Below are positions 59,706-64,000 of a DNA stretch of 64,000 nucleotides, in pieces; position 1 is the first letter of the stretch; every line of letters starts with the position of its first letter. The notes below the pieces were generated by a model that searched no databases, was not told the origin of the DNA, and saw only the letters and a list, made by a program, of their open reading frames with translations. Both the position numbers and the translations under genes were made by a program. The DNA is from Sipunculus nudus (lineage: Eukaryota; Annelida; Sipuncula; Golfingiida; Sipunculidae), in assembly GCA_026874595.1 (NCBI GenBank), contig CM049306.1, positions 73,159,642 to 73,223,641 on the forward strand. The letters run 5' to 3'.

Positions 59706-60300
59706 ATGCAAATGGCACTACCTATTTTTGAAAACTATTAACTCTAGTAATGGATAATATTGAAGCCAAAATTCAGAGCAATCCATGCATAAATTGTCAA
59801 GATATTGGAGGATTTGTATCAAATTTTTAATTATTCTGGGGGTAATTATGAGCCCCACTGCTCGGCAGATATAGGTCACAGTGACCTACTTTCAGGGTAC
59901 CAAGGAGATTTTTCTATGGACCTCTCTAGACTTTCAGTTACAGGTTTCTAGGTCCAATGTTGACAAAACGCGCCAGTCAAACTGATGGACAGACAGACAG
60001 ATGGACGGAGAGACAGGAACCAAGGAACACTCCATGATGAATATGCATGCAAAGAATCATGGTGGTCAATGCAATAGTTGTTCAGATACTGGAGCTTTTG
60101 TATAAAATTTTTAATTATTCTGGGGGGTATTTCTGAGCCCCATAGCTCAGAGGATATGGTTAACAGAGACCTAATTTCATGTTTCCATGGAGATTTTTCA
60201 TGTATCTCCCTGAATTTCAAGTTACAAGTTTCTTAGTCCAAAGGTTTCACAGTGCCCTGGTAACAGGTGATCACATCTTAGAAGGTGTCAAAAATAAAGA
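59706..60300. repeat. Further F-like units
   Basis: Two diverged units with TTCTGGGGGTAATTATGAGC (near 59834) and TTCTGGGGGGTATTTCTGAG (near 60117) landmarks. The segment lacks a clean end and probably represents the core of an older F element. Confidence 0.6.
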
Positions 60301-63300
60301 AACAAGTGACCCATGGGTCATGTCGCTCAGCTGACAGGGAAGAGATTCGCTAAAGGAAATTTTATCATCAGAATGGTAGTATATACCCATTCAACTGAAG
60401 CATCAAACAGATTAACCAACAGGCCAAGATTTAGTCTTTATTTATATATCTCAAAAATAGAGAAAAAATGTGTAAACTTTAAAAACTAGAATACGGGTAG
60501 CCGACAAGTGACCACATGTATCCGCCAAAATCAGAGTGGAACGGTTGAAGTGAGGCATGGATTGAGTGGCAAGGGGAAATAGAGTGAGGTATGTTGTATA
60601 TTAGCATGGATGTCTGCAGCCTAAATGTGTATGTAGGTTGTGCCACCTACCACAAATCCAGAAAGATGTCCAAGTTGTATACATATGCAAAATTTTAGGC
60701 AGAAAAGTCAAACCACTACATATGTATGAGTGATTTTAGCCAACGGCAGACAAACAGACAGACACTGTGCAAAAATGGTTACAGGTGGCCCCTCCAGTTG
60801 ACCTATGTGAGATCTATACACATGAAAAATTTTGGCCCAATCGTTCAAACGGTTCCCGAGATATGAGCTCGGATGTCTGCCGTGTAAACTAGAATGTAGG
60901 TGGCGCCAACTGTCATAAAATCAAGAAAGCTATCCAGGATGTATAAAACTGCAAAATTTTAGGCAGATATGTCAAACCACTGCCGAGATATGAGTGACAT
61001 TATCCCACGGCAGAAAACAGACAGACGCTGTGCAAAAATGGTTGCAGGTGGCGCCACCAGTTTTGCGTATGATAAAGAGCTATGTGATATCTATACACAT
61101 GCAAAATTTTGGCCCAATCGGTCAAACAGTTCCTGAGATATGAGCTTGGATGTGATCAGCTTGAACGTGAATGTAGGTGGTGCCATCTGTCATAAAATCA
61201 AGAAAGCTATCCTGGATGTATATGCATGCCGAATTTCAGGTGAATTAGTCAATTCACTGCAGAGATATAAGTGATTTTAACCCAAGGCAGATGAACAGAT
61301 GGACACTGTGCAAACATGGTTACAGGTGGCGCCACCATTTTTGTGTATGTTATAAAGCAATCCAAGGGCTACATTTGTATAAATTTTATTTCCTGATAGG
61401 TCAATCGGTTCCCGAGATATGAGGGTTTATGTGTGGAAACAGATGCACAAATGGACGCTGGATAGAGGGGAAAGGTCAGAGATCAACAAAAATTGGTTAG
61501 GCACTAGTTCACATGTGACTAGATAATTGGTGTAAGTTTCGGAAAAATCGGTCCATTTTTCTCAGAGGAGCTCTCTGGAAACAAACGTGGCGGCGGCGGA
61601 GGAACCCGGTAAAAAACATAGTATCTGCAAAACTTTGTTTTGGAGGATACAAAAAAACAGGTGGCTCCACCAGTCTGCAGAAACTAATAAAAACACTTAA
61701 TGGTCAATATCCATGCAAAGAATCATGGTGATCTCCGCATTAGTTGTTCAGATACTTTAGATTTTGTATCGAATTGTCCATTATTCTGAGGGATACTTCA
61801 GAGTCCTATAGCTTGAAGGATATGGGTAACAGAGACCTAATTTCAAGTTTTCACAGGCACTCTTCATGGGCCTCCTTGCATGACAAGAATGAAGTTTCTA
61901 GGTCCAGTTGTTGCAATTTGTACCCTGTTGACAGATAACCACATCTTTAAAGGTCTCAAAAAAAGAGAAAAAAAATTCGTAAAAATTTGAAAAAAATAGA
62001 GTTGGCGCACCCAGTCTGCAGAAAGTGATGGAACAGCTCATGATCAATATGTATGCCGAAAATCATGACCATCTGTGTTGTAGTTATTGAGATATTGAAG
62101 ATTTTGGAAATTTTTGACTACTCTGGGGGGTACTTTGGGGCCCCATAGCTCAAAGGATATGTGTAACAGAGACCTAATTTTCTGGTTTCCATGGAAACTT
62201 TTCATAGGTCTCTCAGTGTATTGAGAATGAAGATTCTAGGTCCAGTCGATACGATTTGTGCCTTGCTAACAGATGACAGCATCCTTAAAGGTCTCAAAAA
62301 TAGAGGAAAAAATCGTAAAAAAAAAACCAAACAAATACAGGTTGTGCCACCAGTCTGCAAGAACTGATGAAACACCTCTTGATCAATATGTATCCCAAAA
62401 ATCATGACCATCAATGATGTAGTTATTGAGATATTGAAGTTTTTGTATGAAATTTTTGACTACTCTGGGGGGTACTTTAGGGCCCCATATCACGATGGAT
62501 ATGGGTAACAGAGACCTAATTTCTGGTTTCCATGGAGACTTTTCATAGGTCTCTCTGAATGTCAAGAATGAAGATTCTAGGTGCAGTTGTTACGATTTGT
62601 GCCAAGCTAACAGATGACAGCATCCTTAAAGGTCTCAAAAATAGAGAAAAAAATTCATAAAAAATCCAACGATACAGGTGGCGCCACCAGTCTGCAGGAA
62701 GTGATGACACATCTCATGATCAATAGTTATGCCACAAATCAAGACCATCAGTCAAGTAGTTAATGAGATACTGAAGTTTTTGTATGAAATTTTTTACTTT
62801 TCTGGGGGGTACTTTGGGGCCCCATAGCTCAAAGAATATGGGTAACAGAGACCTAATTTCTGGTTTCCATGGAGACTTTCCATAGGTCTCTCAGTGTGTC
62901 GAGAATGAAGATTCTAGGTCCAGTCGTTACGATTTGTGCCTTGTTAACAGATGTTCACATTTTTAAAGGTATCAAAAATAGAGAAAAAAATTCGTAAAAA
63001 AATCGAAAAATACAGGTGGCGCCACCAGTCCTCAGGAACTGATGGAACATCTCATGATCAATATGTATGCCAAAAATCATGACCATCAGTCAAGTAGTGA
63101 ATGAGATATTGAAGTTTTTGTATGAAATTTTTTACTTTTCTGGGGGGGTACTTTGGGGCCCCATAGCTCGAAGATATGGGTAACAGAGACCTAATTTCTG
63201 GTTTCCAAGGAGATTCTCATTGACCTCTCAGAATGTAAAGTTACAAGATTCTAAGTCCAGCGGTTACGATTTGTGCCAGGTTAACGGACAGACGGACGGA

Positions 63301-63378
63301 CAGACAGACGGACGGACAGACGGATGACGGACAAAGAGTGATCGCTATAGCTCAGCATGACTGAAAGTCAGCTGAGCT
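60301..63378 (+). mobile_element. Family F element with 335-bp tandem core, split by C
   Basis: Begins ACAAGTGACCCATGGGTCAT then GTCGCTCAGCTG (B-like terminal module) and ends in AGCTCAGCATGACTGAAAGTCAGCTGAGCT (two arms) preceded by a GGAC repeat. Core units recur near 61665, 62000, 62340, 62680 and 63017 (landmarks CAGGTGGCGCCACCAGTC and TCTGGGGGGTACTTTGGGGC). The C element at 60485-61650 is inserted in an A-run. Confidence 0.78.
60485..61650 (+). mobile_element. Family C element, copy 4 (reference intact copy)
   Basis: Starts ACTAGAATACGGGTAGCCGA. The inner arm TATCCGCCAAAATC is about 37 bp from the start. Core units of about 280 bp carry GGTGGCGCCACC. Near the end is GGCGGCGGCGGAGG, and the terminal arms are GTATCTGCAAAAC / GTTTTGGAGGATAC. 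It is used here to show that the copy at 4322-8411 is split by B. Confidence 0.82.
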
Positions 63379-63402
63379 AAAAAATGCATAAAAATTCGAA
63401 AA

Positions 63403-64000
63403 ACTAGATGTGTCGGAACGACACGAATGCCCCCCGCCTTGGGCAAATTAGAAACATTTGTAAAATTTGGAAAATTTTTTAAGTTCAGGAGGTGTCGTAT
63501 GGTCAAAAGTAGGTCAACAAGGGCAAAATGCAAACTCGATCTGTAACGGGTCATTATCAAGCAACACACCAAAAATCATGCCAGTATATGCAGGCATTGT
63601 GAAAAAAAGTCCATACATGTGCATTTTCCATAAAAATTTCTGTCTTTCATGAAATTTTCTATGTTTAGGATCCGTAAAACAATCAAAAGTAGGTCAACCA
63701 GGATGAAACGCAAACTCTATCTGTAACTGTCATTATCTGCCATCACAAAAAAAATCAGTGTGGTATCTGCAGGCATTGAGGAAAAAAAGTCAGTACATAT
63801 GCATTTGTTATGAAAATTTATATTTTTCATGAAACTTTCTATGTTCAGGAGCAGTCAAATGGTCAAAAGTAGGTCAACTGAGACAAAACAAGAACTGGAT
63901 CTGTAACTGGTCATTATCTGCCTACACACCAAAAATCAGGCCCATATCTGCAGGCACTGCGAAAAAAAGTCCATACATGTGCACCTTTTTATGAAATTTT
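63403..64000 (+). mobile_element. Family E element, 5' end only
   Basis: Starts ACTAGATGTGTCGGAACGAC followed by ACGAATGCCCCCCGCC. It then has tandem units of about 178 bp marked by CAAAAGTAGGTCAAC near 63504, 63685 and 63862. It runs off the window end. The ACTAGA start matches families A, C and D. Confidence 0.7.

Overview
This is eukaryotic, AT-rich animal DNA, most likely from a marine mollusc and plausibly a bivalve. The organism is an inference from gene style and repeat content; nothing in the window proves it. Exons are short (57-237 nt) with GT/AG junctions, and most of the window is transposon. Only two host genes can be supported.

Gene 1 (+ strand, 1034-31716) is the 3' part of a Tudor-domain gene. 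Five exons join in one open frame of 198 residues: one complete Tudor domain and a short tail. The last intron is 21.4 kb and is almost entirely nested mobile elements. Gene 2 (- strand, 55303 to 37538) is the 3' part of a single-pass membrane protein. Four exons join in one frame and encode an extracellular stalk with an RLRR site and N-glycosylation sequons, a hydrophobic helix, and a cytoplasmic tail ending DTKL, a class I PDZ ligand. The two genes converge, and the 33-37.5 kb interval holds their 3' UTRs.

The repeats fall into families that I name A to G. Their bodies differ but their ends are built alike. The 5' end is ACTAG- or ACAAG-like. An inverted-repeat arm lies about 20-35 bp inside that end. 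The middle is a tandem core (units of about 180-680 bp), followed by a GTCC- or GGC-rich tract. The 3' end is a hairpin whose outer arm is complementary to the internal 5' arm. They insert into T- or A-runs. This asymmetric-inverted-repeat plus 3'-hairpin layout fits non-autonomous Helitron2/Helentron-like elements; no Rep/helicase is present to prove it.

Layout. 1-1033: upstream intron. 1390-2075: 43-bp minisatellite. 2424-3450: A copy ending 13 bp before an exon. 3640-4213: MITE. 4322-8411: C interrupted by B. 10174-28013: A copy split by B and by a LINE; the LINE (12918-27880) is split by a hAT-like element, by a three-deep stack of B elements, and by a C fragment. 28662-31479: another B. 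38201-40092: a 1.9-kb TIR element. 41675-54246: minus-strand B copies, D with a 287-bp array, C and F. 55368-64000: B with a G-rich tract, G/D-like, F with a 335-bp array, C, and the start of E.
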